From Bradyrhizobium sp. SZCCT0148 (GTDB lineage Bacteria; Pseudomonadota; Alphaproteobacteria; Rhizobiales; Xanthobacteraceae), in assembly GCF_018129985.1 (NCBI RefSeq), contig NZ_JAFCKT010000003.1, positions 186,001 to 250,000 on the forward strand: a stretch of DNA of 64,000 nucleotides, read 5' to 3'. The position numbers were made by a program, and so were the translations under genes. The notes under the pieces were generated by a model. The model did not search any database, had not been told where the DNA came from, and was given only the letters and a program-made list of their open reading frames with translations. Of this stretch, positions 37,594 through 46,952 are shown in pieces. Position 1 is the first letter of the stretch; every line of letters begins with the position of its first letter.

Positions 37594-38157
37594 CTAACCT
37601 TTCAGGGACGCGTCGACCGCGGCATTGACCGACGCAGCGTCGGGAACGACGCCGGTAAGCTGCTGCACGATCTGGCCGGCCGCATCGGCCGCGATGCCGC
37701 GGACGTTGCTCATGGCGGTGGCGCGGGTCGAGGCGATGGTCTTCTCCGCCCCGGCAAGCTTGGCCGCCAATTGCTCTTCCAGCGCCTTGCGCTCGGCTTC
37801 CGCCGCCGCATTCGCCTTGTCGCGGGATTCGTTGCCGATCGCCTGTGCCCGGGCCCGCGCCGAAGCGAGCTCGTTTTCATAGGCCTTGAGCGCGGCGTCG
37901 GACTGGTCCTTCAACTTCTGCGCTTCGGCGAGGTCGCCCTCGATCTTGTTCTGGCGCGCCTCGATCGCACCGCCGACCTTCGGCAGAGCAAGCTTGGACA
38001 CGATCACATAAAGCGCGACGAAGAAGATCGCGAGCCACACCAGCTGTGAAGCGTAGGTGCTGCTCTCGAACGGCGGAAAACCACCACCGTGACCGCCTTC
38101 GGCCCCGGTGTGGGCGCCCGCCGCCGGACTTTTCGCCCCGCCATGACTTTCAGCCAT
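37594..38157 (-). CDS. atpG: F0F1 ATP synthase subunit b'
   Basis: Second stator subunit of 187 residues, with a Gly/His-rich N-terminal extension before the transmembrane helix ([21 protein letters not shown], about 38-58). An alpha-helical stalk region rich in Ala, Glu and Lys follows. Two different b-type subunits are the rule in photosynthetic and related alphaproteobacteria and form a heterodimeric stalk. The gene lies between atpE and atpF. Confidence 0.92.
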   Translation of the reverse strand: MAESHGGAKSPAAGAHTGAEGGHGGGFPPFESSTYASQLVWLAIFFVALYVIVSKLALPKVGGAIEARQNKIEGDLAEAQKLKDQSDAALKAYENELASARARAQAIGNESRDKANAAAEAERKALEEQLAAKLAGAEKTIASTRATAMSNVRGIAADAAGQIVQQLTGVVPDAASVNAAVDASLKG

Positions 38158-38217
38158 GGATTACTCCTGTTGCCGTCATGCGCGCCGCTTCGGTTGAAGC
38201 GGCGCGAAACTTCGTCC

Positions 38218-38448
38218 TCAGAGCGGAACGAACAGCAGCAGCAGCGCGATCAGCAGCGAGAAAATGCCGAGCGCTTCGGTCACGGCGAAGCCGAAGATCA
38301 GATTGCCGAACTGGCCCTGAGCGGCCGACGGGTTGCGAACGGCTGCGGCGAGGTAGTTGCCGAAGATCACGCCGACGCCGACGCCTGCGCCGCCCATGCC
38401 GATGCATGCGATGCCCGCGCCGATAAGTTTTGCTGCTGCCGGATCCAT
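38218..38448 (-). CDS. atpE: F0F1 ATP synthase subunit c
   Basis: Proteolipid of 76 residues forming the rotor ring. Two transmembrane helices are joined by a polar loop ([11 protein letters not shown]); the proton-carrying Glu is in [15 protein letters not shown]. The N-terminal helix is glycine-rich ([21 protein letters not shown]). A strong AAGGAG site precedes the ATG, in line with the high copy number of subunit c. Confidence 0.96.
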   Translation of the reverse strand: MDPAAAKLIGAGIACIGMGGAGVGVGVIFGNYLAAAVRNPSAAQGQFGNLIFGFAVTEALGIFSLLIALLLLFVPL

Positions 38449-38501
38449 TTTAGACTCCTTGGAAGAAAGATTGGGTTTTGGGTGGAAATTCCCCGGACCG
38501 C

Positions 38502-39251
38502 TCAGTGTCCCGGATGAATGGCGTCGTTGAGGTAGATGCAGGTCAGGATCGCAAACACATAGGCTTGCAGGAACGCGACCAGAATCTCGAGCGCGTACAG
38601 CGCGACCGTGAGCGCCAGCGGCAGCACGCCGCCGACCCAGCCCAGCGCGCCGAGCGAGAAGCCGAGCATGGCGACGAAGCCCGCGAACACCTTCAGCGCG
38701 ATGTGGCCGGCCAGCATGTTGGCGAACAGACGGACGCTGTGGGAGACCGGCCGCAGGAAGAACGACAGGACCTCGATGAACATCACCAGCGGCAGGATGT
38801 AGCCGGGAACGCCGTGGGGCACGAAGATCGAGAAGAATTTCAGGCCGTTCTTGGCGACGCCGTAGATCAGGACCGTGAAGAAGACCAGAAGCGCGAGCGC
38901 TGCCGTCACGATCAGATGGCTCGACACCGTGAAGGTGTAGGGAATGATACCGACCAGGTTCGAAACGCATATGAACATGAACAGCGAGAAGATCAGCGGG
39001 AAGAACTTCATGCCTTCCGCGCCGGCGGTCGAGCGGATGGTCGAAGCCACGAACTCGTAGGAGATCTCGGCGACCGACTGAAGGCGCCCGGGGACCAGCT
39101 GGGTTCCGCTGGCGAGCATCAGGAGCGAGATAATCGCGATCGTCACCAGCATGTAGAGCGACGAATTCGTGAAGGCGATCGTGTGATTGCCGATATGGCC
39201 CAGGGTGAAGAGAGGCTCGATGTTGAACTGGTGGATCGGATCGATTTTCAT
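38502..39251 (-). CDS. atpB: F0F1 ATP synthase subunit a
   Basis: Proton-channel subunit of 249 residues with five to six transmembrane helices. The essential Arg is in [18 protein letters not shown], and the C-terminal helix holds [22 protein letters not shown]. Together with the c ring it couples proton flow to rotation. It follows atpI and precedes atpE in the usual order. Confidence 0.96.
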   Translation of the reverse strand: MKIDPIHQFNIEPLFTLGHIGNHTIAFTNSSLYMLVTIAIISLLMLASGTQLVPGRLQSVAEISYEFVASTIRSTAGAEGMKFFPLIFSLFMFICVSNLVGIIPYTFTVSSHLIVTAALALLVFFTVLIYGVAKNGLKFFSIFVPHGVPGYILPLVMFIEVLSFFLRPVSHSVRLFANMLAGHIALKVFAGFVAMLGFSLGALGWVGGVLPLALTVALYALEILVAFLQAYVFAILTCIYLNDAIHPGH

Positions 39252-39362
39252 CAGCGCGGCATCTCTTGGTCTGCCGGGCGATGCCGGCGGGTCTCGGTCT
39301 GCCGGCCGGGCCGGCCCGCACCGACGATGCCGGTGCGATTATTCCTCTCCTGGGCGGATCGC

Positions 39363-39737
39363 TTAAGAACCACCGCGCCTGTTCTGACCCGCGCCCGCCG
39401 TTCTCACCACATTCACCACGCCGGCGACAAAGCCCAGCAACAGGAACACGATAAACCCGAAAGGCGACGTCGACAGCAAGCGGTCGAACCCCCAGCCAAT
39501 CCCCGCTCCGACGACGACCCCGGCGACCAACTCGGAGGATAACCGGAATCCAAGCGCCATCGCCGAAGCTCTGGCCCCCCTGTCTTCACCGTCACCTGCG
39601 GGTTGCTCGGTCTTGGTCCGGCGGTCCCGAAGCTCGGACAACCGCTGATCAAGATTTCCGAGCCGTTCGGAAAGCGCAGCTTCCTCGGACGATCTATCGC
39701 GATCTCCATTCTCGCCGTGTCCCGTGCCCTGTGTCAT
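39363..39737 (-). CDS. atpI: ATP synthase accessory protein AtpI
   Basis: Protein of 124 residues with a charged N-terminal half and two transmembrane helices near 65-115 ([22 protein letters not shown] and [20 protein letters not shown]), the AtpI/AtpZ pattern. AtpI helps assemble the c ring or transports Mg or Ca ions for the synthase. It is first in the F0 operon, 111 bp before atpB. Confidence 0.88.
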   Translation of the reverse strand: MTQGTGHGENGDRDRSSEEAALSERLGNLDQRLSELRDRRTKTEQPAGDGEDRGARASAMALGFRLSSELVAGVVVGAGIGWGFDRLLSTSPFGFIVFLLLGFVAGVVNVVRTAGAGQNRRGGS

Positions 39738-40096
39738 GCAACGAAGACCCGAAACGCCGCGGCTGAATGGAAATTGCGCCCGCCACCCTCAAAAGCCGCG
39801 CGGACCATACTGATGGCCTATAATCAAGTCAAGCCGGGTCACGATTGCGTCGCTTTCGGCTATGTGGCTGATTTGGTTGACGATATTGGCGCGCGCGGCA
39901 GCGCCGCACACAGCGTGACGCCGCACCGCAGCAGCTCGCCGCAGGTTCGGCGAATGGTGCTGCTCTTTCGCCACGCTGCCGGGATCGAAGATGCCACCGC
40001 GATCGTTGATACGGTTGCGTGTTTTGGGCGGCGGATCGGCTCGCCGGGGTGTAGAATCTGCCGGAGTGCCACCTTCACGTCGTGGCGGAGAGTGCG
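39738..40096. other. 359-bp gap containing the F0 operon promoter; no gene seen
   Basis: This is the divergent space between atpI and a secreted-protein gene. Short open frames on either strand lack ribosome sites and family features. I see no clear dyad or promoter motif; part of it (about 39810-39900) is less GC-rich than its surroundings. Confidence 0.5.
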
Positions 40097-40618
40097 ATGA
40101 GACCAGTGACGTCATCCACAACATCATGGCTTGCGGTGGCGGCGTTCGCTGCTGCGATGGCAATCGGCGGCGACCTCGAGGCCGCCCAGCCCGGCCCCGA
40201 CAGCGAAAACGGCCGCTACAGCATGACGCCCATCCCGGAGGGCGTGCTGCGGCTCGACACGCGGACCGGGACGGTCTCGACCTGCACCAAGAACGGTACC
40301 GGCTGGGCCTGCTACGCGGTGCCCGACGAACGGACCGCGCTCGACGCCGAGATCGGCAGGCTCCAGGCCGAGGTCGAAAGGCTGAAGGGACAGCTCGCGG
40401 CGGGGCCGACGGTGTCGGGAAAGATCGACGACGCGCTGCCGAAATCCGATCCGCTGAAGAAGGCGGAGCCTAGGGGTGCCGAGGCCGAGCGCAAGATCGA
40501 GATCCCGCTGCCGAGCGACCAGGACGTCGACCGCGTGATGTCGTTTCTTGAAAAGGCCTGGCGCCGGCTGATCGACATGGCCAACCGGGTGCAGAAGGAC
40601 GTGTCGGGGAGGATTTGA
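40097..40618 (+). CDS. Exported coiled-coil protein, unknown function
   Basis: Protein of 173 residues. A signal peptide (SWLAVAAFAAAMAIGGDLEAAQ) is followed by a short domain with two Cys, GTVSTCTKNGTGWACYAVPDE, a pattern recurrent in Bradyrhizobium periplasmic proteins. Then come a predicted coiled coil (AEIGRLQAEVERLKGQL) and a charged amphipathic C terminus ending in RRLIDMANRVQKDVSGRI. The ATG at 40097 has GGAG upstream. The gene may associate with the membrane through its C-terminal helix; no function can be assigned. Confidence 0.75.
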   Translation: MRPVTSSTTSWLAVAAFAAAMAIGGDLEAAQPGPDSENGRYSMTPIPEGVLRLDTRTGTVSTCTKNGTGWACYAVPDERTALDAEIGRLQAEVERLKGQLAAGPTVSGKIDDALPKSDPLKKAEPRGAEAERKIEIPLPSDQDVDRVMSFLEKAWRRLIDMANRVQKDVSGRI

Positions 40619-40674
40619 CGATGCCTCCAACGACATGAATGACGACGGCAACTTGCCAAGCTGAGAGAGCCTTC

Positions 40675-41148
40675 ATGACATCAGGCAAATCCGTCACCCG
40701 CTCGGCGCCATCAGCCGTGCAAGCCACCACCATTGCATCGTCGCTGCTGGCCGTGCAGACGCCGGGCCGCGGCTTCACCGATCTGACCAGTGAAGCTGCA
40801 AAATTCATCGCCGAGGTTCACGCGCGGGACGGCGCGCTGACGCTGTTCATCCGCCATACCTCGGCCTCGCTGACGATCCAGGAGAACGCCGATCCATCCG
40901 TGCTCGTCGACCTCTCCACGGCATTGTCCCACCTCGCGCCGGAGAATGCGGGCTGGACTCACGACACCGAAGGACCGGACGATATGCCGGCGCATGTCAA
41001 GACGATGCTGACCGGGACTTCGCTTCAGGTCCCGGTCCTGAACGGCAGGCTTGCGCTCGGCACCTGGCAGGCGATCTATCTGATCGAGCATCGCAGACGG
41101 CCGCACCGGCGCGAGGTGGTGCTGCAATTCGTCGGCGGCAATCAGTAA
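40675..41148 (+). CDS. YjbQ/UPF0047 family protein (secondary thiamine-phosphate synthase-like)
   Basis: Protein of 157 residues with the conserved core FIRHTSASLTIQENADPSVLVDL, then GPDDMPAHVKTMLTGTSLQVPVLNGRLALGTWQAIYLIEHR, the hallmark of YjbQ proteins. Members show weak thiamine-phosphate synthase activity, but the physiological role is unsettled. ATG 40675 is preferred because GAGAGAG precedes it; an upstream ATG at 40639 would add 12 residues not typical of the family. Confidence 0.9.
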   Translation: MTSGKSVTRSAPSAVQATTIASSLLAVQTPGRGFTDLTSEAAKFIAEVHARDGALTLFIRHTSASLTIQENADPSVLVDLSTALSHLAPENAGWTHDTEGPDDMPAHVKTMLTGTSLQVPVLNGRLALGTWQAIYLIEHRRRPHRREVVLQFVGGNQ

Positions 41149-41212
41149 GGCGCTTTCGAGCGCAGTCGCCGCCGGTCCGCAGCAAGAAAAAGCGTCAAAC
41201 CAAGAAGCCCAT

Positions 41213-41243
41213 GAAAAAACCGGCCGCGGAGACCGCGGCCGGT
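41213..41243 (-). terminator. Intrinsic terminator of the MHS transporter gene
   Basis: On the minus strand AACCGGCCGCGG-TCT-CCGCGGCCGGTT is followed by TTTT(C). A 12-bp stem with T tract lies 28 bp after the transporter stop. Confidence 0.85.
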
Positions 41244-41271
41244 TGGTATTGGTTGCGACCGGTACTCTCGA

Positions 41272-42936
41272 TCAGTTCGACTTGATGTCGACGTCCTTGG
41301 TCTCCGGCAGGAAGAACAAGCCGATGACGACGGTGATCGATGCGAAGATGACCGGATACCAGAGACCCGCGTAGATATCGCCGGTCGAGGCCACGATGGC
41401 GAAGGCGGTCGCCGGCAGCAGGCCGCCGAACCAGCCGTTGCCGATGTGGTAGGGCAGCGACATCGAGGTGTAGCGGATGCGGGTCGGGAACAGTTCGACC
41501 AGCATCGCGGCGATCGGGCCGTAGACCATGGTGACGAACAGCACCAGGACGAACAGCAGTCCGATGGTCGCGGCCACCTGCGGACGGAAGACGTCGAACG
41601 GGTGGGCCATCTTCACAATGCCGGCGTCGCCGGTCTTCGGATAGCCGGCCGCCTGCACGGCGGCGAGGACCGCCGGGTTGCCGTCCTTGGCGTTGGCGTA
41701 GGCGATGTCCTTGCCGTTGACCATTACCTTCACGCCCGAACCCGCCGCGCCGGGAGAGGTCGAGTACTTGACCGACGACTGGGCGAGGTAGGCACGTGCG
41801 GTGTCGCAAGGCGCGGTGAAGACGCGGGTGCCGACCGGGTTGAACAGGTCGCCGCAACCCGCGGGATCCGCCACCACCTCGACCTTGACCGATTCGATCG
41901 CCTTTTCCAGCGCCGGGTTGGCGTTGGTGGTGATCATCTTGAAGATCGGGAAGAAGGTCAGCGCCGCGATCAGGCAGCCGCCGAGGATGATCGGCTTGCG
42001 GCCGATCTTGTCGGACAGCATGCCGAACACGATGAAGAAGCCGGTGCCGAGCAGCAGCGACCAGGCGATCAGGAGGTTGGCGGTGTAGCCGTCGACCTTC
42101 AAGATCGATTGCAGGAAGAACAGCGCGTAGAACTGGCCAGTGTACCAGACCACGCCCTGGCCCATCACGCCGCCAAGCAGTGCGAGAAGCACCAGCTTGC
42201 CGTTCTGCCAGTTGCCGAAGGCTTCCGTCAGCGGCGCCTTCGAGCTCTTACCCTCGTCCTTCATCTTCTGGAAGATCGGGGATTCGTTGAGGCGGAGCCG
42301 GATCCAGACCGAGATGCCGAGCAGCAGCACCGAGACCAGGAACGGAATACGCCAGCCCCAGGCCGCGAAGTCGGCTTCGCCGGTCGCGGTACGGGTGAAC
42401 AGGATCACCAGCAGCGACAGGAACAGGCCCAGCGTCGCGGTGGTCTGGATGAAGGAGGTGTAATAGCCGCGCTTGCCGTTTGGAGCATGCTCCGCGACAT
42501 AGGTCGCCGCACCGCCATATTCGCCGCCGAGCGCCAGACCCTGCGCGAGGCGCAGCGCGATCAGGATGATCGGCGCCGCAATGCCGATGGTCGCCGCGTT
42601 GGGCAGCAGGCCGACGATGAAGGTCGACAGGCCCATGATCAGGATGGTGACGAGGAAGGTGTATTTGCGGCCGACGATGTCGCCGATGCGGCCGAACACG
42701 ATCGCGCCGAACGGACGAACCAGGAAGCCGGCGGCAAAGGCCAGCAGCGCGAAGATGTCGCGGGTTGCCGGCGGATAGGCCGAGAAGAACTGCGCGCCGA
42801 TGATGCCGGCCAGCGAACCGTAAAGATAGAAGTCGTACCACTCGAAGACGGTACCGAGCGAAGAGGCGAGAATGACGAATCGTTCGTCCTTCGTCATCCC
42901 TCCCGCACGTGTTTCAGACACTGCAATTGTCGACAT
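41272..42936 (-). CDS. MFS transporter, metabolite:H+ symporter (MHS) family, with large periplasmic insertion
   Basis: Inner-membrane transporter of 554 residues. The N-terminal half has the MHS hallmarks SSLGTVFEWYDFYLYG, RPFGAIVFGRIGDIVGRKYTF and LRLAQGLALGGEYGGAATYVAEHAP. The second half repeats the DKIGRKPII motif. An insertion of about 115 residues between predicted helices 9 and 10 (roughly 370-480) faces the periplasm and contains two Cys (PAGCGDLF, FTAPCDTA). MHS carriers import organic acids or betaines. It is divergent from a CrbR-like regulator, suggesting a small carboxylate substrate under its control. ATG 42936 is the usual start. Confidence 0.9.
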   Translation of the reverse strand: MSTIAVSETRAGGMTKDERFVILASSLGTVFEWYDFYLYGSLAGIIGAQFFSAYPPATRDIFALLAFAAGFLVRPFGAIVFGRIGDIVGRKYTFLVTILIMGLSTFIVGLLPNAATIGIAAPIILIALRLAQGLALGGEYGGAATYVAEHAPNGKRGYYTSFIQTTATLGLFLSLLVILFTRTATGEADFAAWGWRIPFLVSVLLLGISVWIRLRLNESPIFQKMKDEGKSSKAPLTEAFGNWQNGKLVLLALLGGVMGQGVVWYTGQFYALFFLQSILKVDGYTANLLIAWSLLLGTGFFIVFGMLSDKIGRKPIILGGCLIAALTFFPIFKMITTNANPALEKAIESVKVEVVADPAGCGDLFNPVGTRVFTAPCDTARAYLAQSSVKYSTSPGAAGSGVKVMVNGKDIAYANAKDGNPAVLAAVQAAGYPKTGDAGIVKMAHPFDVFRPQVAATIGLLFVLVLFVTMVYGPIAAMLVELFPTRIRYTSMSLPYHIGNGWFGGLLPATAFAIVASTGDIYAGLWYPVIFASITVVIGLFFLPETKDVDIKSN

Positions 42937-43237
42937 GTTTGAATCGCTCCCCGAAAGTTTCCTCGCGTCCCGGGTGTCCGGGCATGCCGGATCAACCTGG
43001 GTCTTGATGTGCAAAGTAACATCGGCGTGAAACCCGCCCCAATACGACTTTCGGCCTTGCGCACTGACGCGCACCCGACGCAGCGGTATCGGGCGCTGGC
43101 AGGTAGCCGCGGGGCTTGCGGATTAACCCCTTTGCGGCAAAGGAATAATGTGCCCTTGCATGCCACGGCTGCTCGGGGAAGAATTGGCAGGCTGCGGCGT
43201 TGACTCGCCGCCCGGCGTGAACGACAGCAAGAGAACG
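42937..43237. promoter_or_regulatory. Divergent promoter region between MHS transporter and response regulator
   Basis: A 301-bp gap without a gene. It must contain both promoters; I find no strong dyad or consensus element. The sequence near 43080-43100 (CGGTATCGGGCG) and the TTAACCCC at about 43120 stand out only weakly. Confidence 0.45.
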
Positions 43238-43909
43238 ATGAACGCTCCCTCGACCCATCTCGTCATTGCCGATGACCACCCGCTGTTCCGCGACGCACTG
43301 CGGCAGGCAGTGGCGGGCGTCCTGACCACGGCCAGGATCGACGAAGCCGGCTCGTTCGAGGATCTGACCAAGCTGCTGGAACAGACCTCCGAGGTCGACC
43401 TCATTCTGCTCGACCTCTCGATGCCCGGCATCTCGGGCTTCTCCGGCTTGATCTATCTGCGCGCGCAATATCCGGCGATTCCGGTGGTGATCGTCTCGGC
43501 CTCCGACGACGGCGCCACGATCCGCCGTTCGCTCGATTTCGGCGCCTCCGGCTTCATTCCGAAGCGTTTCGGCGTCGAGACCTTGCGCGACGCCATCCTC
43601 AAGGTGATGGAGGGCGACGTCTGGGTTCCCGCCGATACGGATCTGTCGGCAGCGGCCGATCCGGACATGACGCGCCTGCGCGACCGCCTGGTGACGCTGA
43701 CGCCTCAGCAGGTCCGGGTCCTGATGATGCTGTCGGAAGGCCTCCTCAACAAGCAGATCGCCTACGAGCTCGGTGTCTCCGAGGCCACCATCAAGGCGCA
43801 TGTCTCGGCGATCCTGCAGAAGCTCGGCGTCGAGAGCCGGACCCAGGCCGTGATTGCCGCGGCGAAGATCGCCGGCGGCCAGTGGAAGCAGGGCACACCG
43901 ACGGGGTGA
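43238..43909 (+). CDS. LuxR-type response regulator, CrbR/ErbR-like
   Basis: Protein of 223 residues. The receiver domain has LVIADDHPLFRDALRQAV, the phospho-acceptor in LILLDLSMPGISGF, VIVSASDD and the Lys in GFIPKRFG. The DNA-binding domain is LTPQQVRVLMMLSEGLLNKQIAYELGVSEATIKAHVSAIL. The ADDHPLFRDAL start and domain pattern are those of CrbR/ErbR (AgmR) regulators, whose partners are SSS-domain kinases such as the hybrid encoded at 49912-53493. Known CrbR targets include acetyl-CoA synthetase. It is divergent from an MHS transporter and ends 5 bp before a convergent regulator gene. Confidence 0.88.
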   Translation: MNAPSTHLVIADDHPLFRDALRQAVAGVLTTARIDEAGSFEDLTKLLEQTSEVDLILLDLSMPGISGFSGLIYLRAQYPAIPVVIVSASDDGATIRRSLDFGASGFIPKRFGVETLRDAILKVMEGDVWVPADTDLSAAADPDMTRLRDRLVTLTPQQVRVLMMLSEGLLNKQIAYELGVSEATIKAHVSAILQKLGVESRTQAVIAAAKIAGGQWKQGTPTG

Positions 43910-43914
43910 GCCTG

Positions 43915-46755
43915 CTACAGCGTCGTCAGAAGCGCATCGGCGGCCCTGATATCTTCCGTCTCGGAACCTGCAGCAAAACCGTCGCGCGCCGATTGGAGCA
44001 GTAGCCTTGCCTCCTGGGGGCGACGCCGGCCGACGAGAAGCTGCGCCAGATCGATGGCCACCCGCAATTCCCACGCTTTCGCCCCTCTCGTGCGGCTGAG
44101 GTCCAGCGCCTGCATCAGGCAGGCCTCGGCTTCCTCGATCCGCGGCATCGGCTGGTGCGACAGGACCTTGCCCTTCATGCGCAGCAGCTCGGGCATGTAG
44201 AGGTGATCGCCGCTTCGCTCGACGAGGCGGATGGCATCGTCGATCAGCCCTGCGCTCTGCTCGATCTGGCCGAGGGCCAACAATCCCTGGACCAGTGCGA
44301 TGTTGAACGTCGTGGTGAGCAGCTCGTAGCCTGCATCATGGAGCTCGCGCAGGCAGGCCCTGATCGTCTCGACGCCATCGGCGGCATTTCCGCGTCGGAC
44401 CGCAATCTCGCCTTTGACGCCGCGACCGACCGCAAGATAGGGGCCCATCGAACGCGAATTGGCATGCGCGATGAAGCGGTCGATGTTCGTTTCGGCGCCG
44501 TCGAGGTCGCCGTTCCAGAGATCGATCGAGACCGCCCAGATCAGCGCGATGCAGAGTGTGATCGGATGATCCATCTGCGCGGCTTCGTCGATGGTCTGAC
44601 GCGCCAGCCGCTGGGCATCCGCGGGCCGGCCCTGTAGCCAGAGTTCGCGCGCGAGCGAGATGCCGGCGCGATTGCGATGATCGAAGCCGTGGACCGTGCT
44701 GATCCGTTCCGTGCCCGGCCCCCGCCAGGCCGTCTCCAGCATGGCCGTCGCTTCGCGATGCCCGCCGGCAAGATGCAGCGACACGCCCAGCAGCGAATGA
44801 GCGAGGGCGATCGAGGCGGCATCGCCGAGCGTCTGGGCGACCGCGAGACTCTGCTGGGCGTAACCGAGCGCGGCGTCGAACTGTCCCATCCGCTCGTGAA
44901 AGATATGCATGCGGCCAAGCAGCTGGAGCTGGTTCGGCCTATCGCCGCGCGCCTCGGCGATCGCAAGCGCCCTGCGCAACGCAGCACGCGCCGCCTCGCT
45001 GCCGCCGCGCGTGAACATCAAGGTCAGCCCGAGCGCGGCCTGGATGTGCATCTCCTCGGCGCTGCCGTGCGCGGACGGATCGATCGCTAGCAAGGCCCGT
45101 TCCGACCAGCGCCGGCATTCGATCAGCAGCGACATCGCAAGGAAGATCGGGGCCGCGGCCGCGGCAAGCGCGATGCCGACGCCGATGTCGCCGCTCGCGC
45201 CGAAGCACCATTCGAGCGCAGCGCGCACATTGTGAAGCGCGGAGAAGTGGACTGCACGCTCGTCGGCGCTCGGCAGCGTCGCCCATGTCGTGCCGGCCTG
45301 CTCCAGCCACTGCCGGTAATAGGTCGCGTGGCGGGCAGCGAGTGCGGCGTCGAAAGGGTCGATCTCGATCAGATAGGCGCGCGTCGTATCGAGCAGGCGA
45401 TAGCGCATCATGGCGCCGATCGGGCGCGGCGCAACCATCGACTTGGCGACGAGACCGTCGATGGCGTCGAACAGGCGCGAGCGGTCGACGCGGTCGTCCG
45501 GCACCACCTCGAGCGCGGCGTCGATGGTGAAGTGACCGGCGAAAACCGCGAGCCGGCGCAGCACAAGCCGCTCGGTGTCGGACAGCAGGCTATAGCTCCA
45601 GTCCAGCGTCGCGTGCAGCGTCTTCTGCCGCGGCGGCGCGGTGCGCTGGCCCTGCCAGACCAGGTTGAGGCGTTCATCGAGCAGCGCCGCCGTCTGCTCC
45701 AGGCCGTAGGCTTCGACCCGGCCGGCGGCGAGCTCGATGGCCAGCGCCATGCCGTCGAGCTTGCGGCAGATGTTCGCGATGATCGCAGCATTTGCATCGT
45801 CGAGTACGATCTGAGCGCCGCCGGCCGTTGCACGTTCGAGAAATAATTGCAGCGCCGGATAGGTCTGTGCCGACGCGGCTGTCATCCCGGTATCGTCGGG
45901 CGGAACGGCAAGTGGCGCCAGCCGATACACCTGTTCGCCCTCGACGCGCAGAGCCTCGCGGCTCGTGGCGAGGATGTGGACATGCGGTGCGCCGTCAAAG
46001 ATCTCCGCCGCCAGCGGTGCCGCTGCGCCGATGACGTGCTCGCAATTGTCCAGGATCAGCAGCATCCGCTTGTCCCGGAGATGCGCAAGCAATGCGGGGA
46101 GGGGATCGTCGGTCTGCGCCGGCAGGCCCAGCATCAGCAGGATCGAGGTGATCACGAGATCGGGGTCGCTGAGCGCGGCAAGATCAACGAAATGCGCGGC
46201 GTCGCAGAATGTTTCGAGCAGGTCGTGAGCTATCGCCACTGCGACGGCGGTCTTGCCGACGCCGCCGGGGCCTGCGATCGTGACGAAGCGGGAGCCGAGG
46301 AGCTTGTCCGAGATGGCGGCGATTGCCTCCTCGCGCCCGACCATCCGGAGCAGACGGTTGGGAAGTTTTACCGGTGGCAGATCCAGCTTTGGCGTCGCGC
46401 GCGGCTCTGCGGGAATCTCCGCTTGCGCAATCGGTGCGACGAAGCAATAGCCTCGGCCCGAGAGCGTGGTGATGTAGCGGGCGCCGTCCTTGCCGTCGCC
46501 GAGCGCCTTGCGCAGCGCGGCGACGTGGAAGCGCAAATTGGCTTCATCAACGGTAATGCCGGGCCACACGAGCGCCATCAGATCCCATTTGCTCACGACG
46601 GCGTTCGGCCGCGACATCAGCGCGATGAGCGTGTCGAAGGCCTTTGCGCCGAGCGGCAGCGCAACGCCGTCTCGCGTAATGAGCCGCTCATGTGGCGTCA
46701 CGGTGAACGGTCCGAAAGATAAAGTTCCCGTCGCGATGCTGGCCGGCTCGGTCAT
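43915..46755 (-). CDS. Winged-helix / STAND ATPase / TPR transcriptional regulator
   Basis: Large one-component regulator of 946 residues. An OmpR/CadC-type winged helix (about 10-112) shows GAKAFDTLIALMSRPNAVVSKWDLMALVWP and ends YITTLSGRGYCFVAP. An NB-ARC-like ATPase follows with Walker A AGPGGVGKTAVA near 165 and Walker B MLLILDNCEHV near 237. The C-terminal half is helical with TPR-like repeats (about 560-940). Such proteins act as ATP-dependent switches that oligomerise when the TPR part senses a ligand. It is divergent from the ohr-hydrolase-P460-SDR set and probably activates it through the repeats at 46849-46891. Confidence 0.88.
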   Translation of the reverse strand: MTEPASIATGTLSFGPFTVTPHERLITRDGVALPLGAKAFDTLIALMSRPNAVVSKWDLMALVWPGITVDEANLRFHVAALRKALGDGKDGARYITTLSGRGYCFVAPIAQAEIPAEPRATPKLDLPPVKLPNRLLRMVGREEAIAAISDKLLGSRFVTIAGPGGVGKTAVAVAIAHDLLETFCDAAHFVDLAALSDPDLVITSILLMLGLPAQTDDPLPALLAHLRDKRMLLILDNCEHVIGAAAPLAAEIFDGAPHVHILATSREALRVEGEQVYRLAPLAVPPDDTGMTAASAQTYPALQLFLERATAGGAQIVLDDANAAIIANICRKLDGMALAIELAAGRVEAYGLEQTAALLDERLNLVWQGQRTAPPRQKTLHATLDWSYSLLSDTERLVLRRLAVFAGHFTIDAALEVVPDDRVDRSRLFDAIDGLVAKSMVAPRPIGAMMRYRLLDTTRAYLIEIDPFDAALAARHATYYRQWLEQAGTTWATLPSADERAVHFSALHNVRAALEWCFGASGDIGVGIALAAAAAPIFLAMSLLIECRRWSERALLAIDPSAHGSAEEMHIQAALGLTLMFTRGGSEAARAALRRALAIAEARGDRPNQLQLLGRMHIFHERMGQFDAALGYAQQSLAVAQTLGDAASIALAHSLLGVSLHLAGGHREATAMLETAWRGPGTERISTVHGFDHRNRAGISLARELWLQGRPADAQRLARQTIDEAAQMDHPITLCIALIWAVSIDLWNGDLDGAETNIDRFIAHANSRSMGPYLAVGRGVKGEIAVRRGNAADGVETIRACLRELHDAGYELLTTTFNIALVQGLLALGQIEQSAGLIDDAIRLVERSGDHLYMPELLRMKGKVLSHQPMPRIEEAEACLMQALDLSRTRGAKAWELRVAIDLAQLLVGRRRPQEARLLLQSARDGFAAGSETEDIRAADALLTTL

Positions 46756-46848
46756 GGTGAAATCTGATCCCTAGAAGCCGACCGGATAGCCAGACGGTGA
46801 GGATCGGGCAAGTCCGCCCCTGCATCGGCATCAGACGGCGCATGCAGG

Positions 46849-46891
46849 CCTTGTGAGGCGCGCGCGTGGCGACCTCACAATTTCTCACAAG
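46849..46891. promoter_or_regulatory. TTGTGAG repeats: candidate operator of the STAND regulator
   Basis: CTCACAA occurs at 46874-46880 and again at 46884-46890, exactly 10 bp apart, with the inverted copy TTGTGAGG at 46851-46858. Direct repeats at 10-11 bp pitch are the usual binding pattern of OmpR-type winged helices. The array lies between the divergent regulator and ohr genes, ending 62 bp before the ohr start. Confidence 0.55.
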
Positions 46892-46952
46892 TCCAAACGG
46901 GTAGGTTCGGACGATCGCTGCTAGTCATTGCTGCGACGGCCAGGAGACATTC

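Noticed and set aside
39860..40078. Short frames in the gap upstream of the F0 operon
   Set aside because: Both strands give short frames without start signals or similarity to known proteins.
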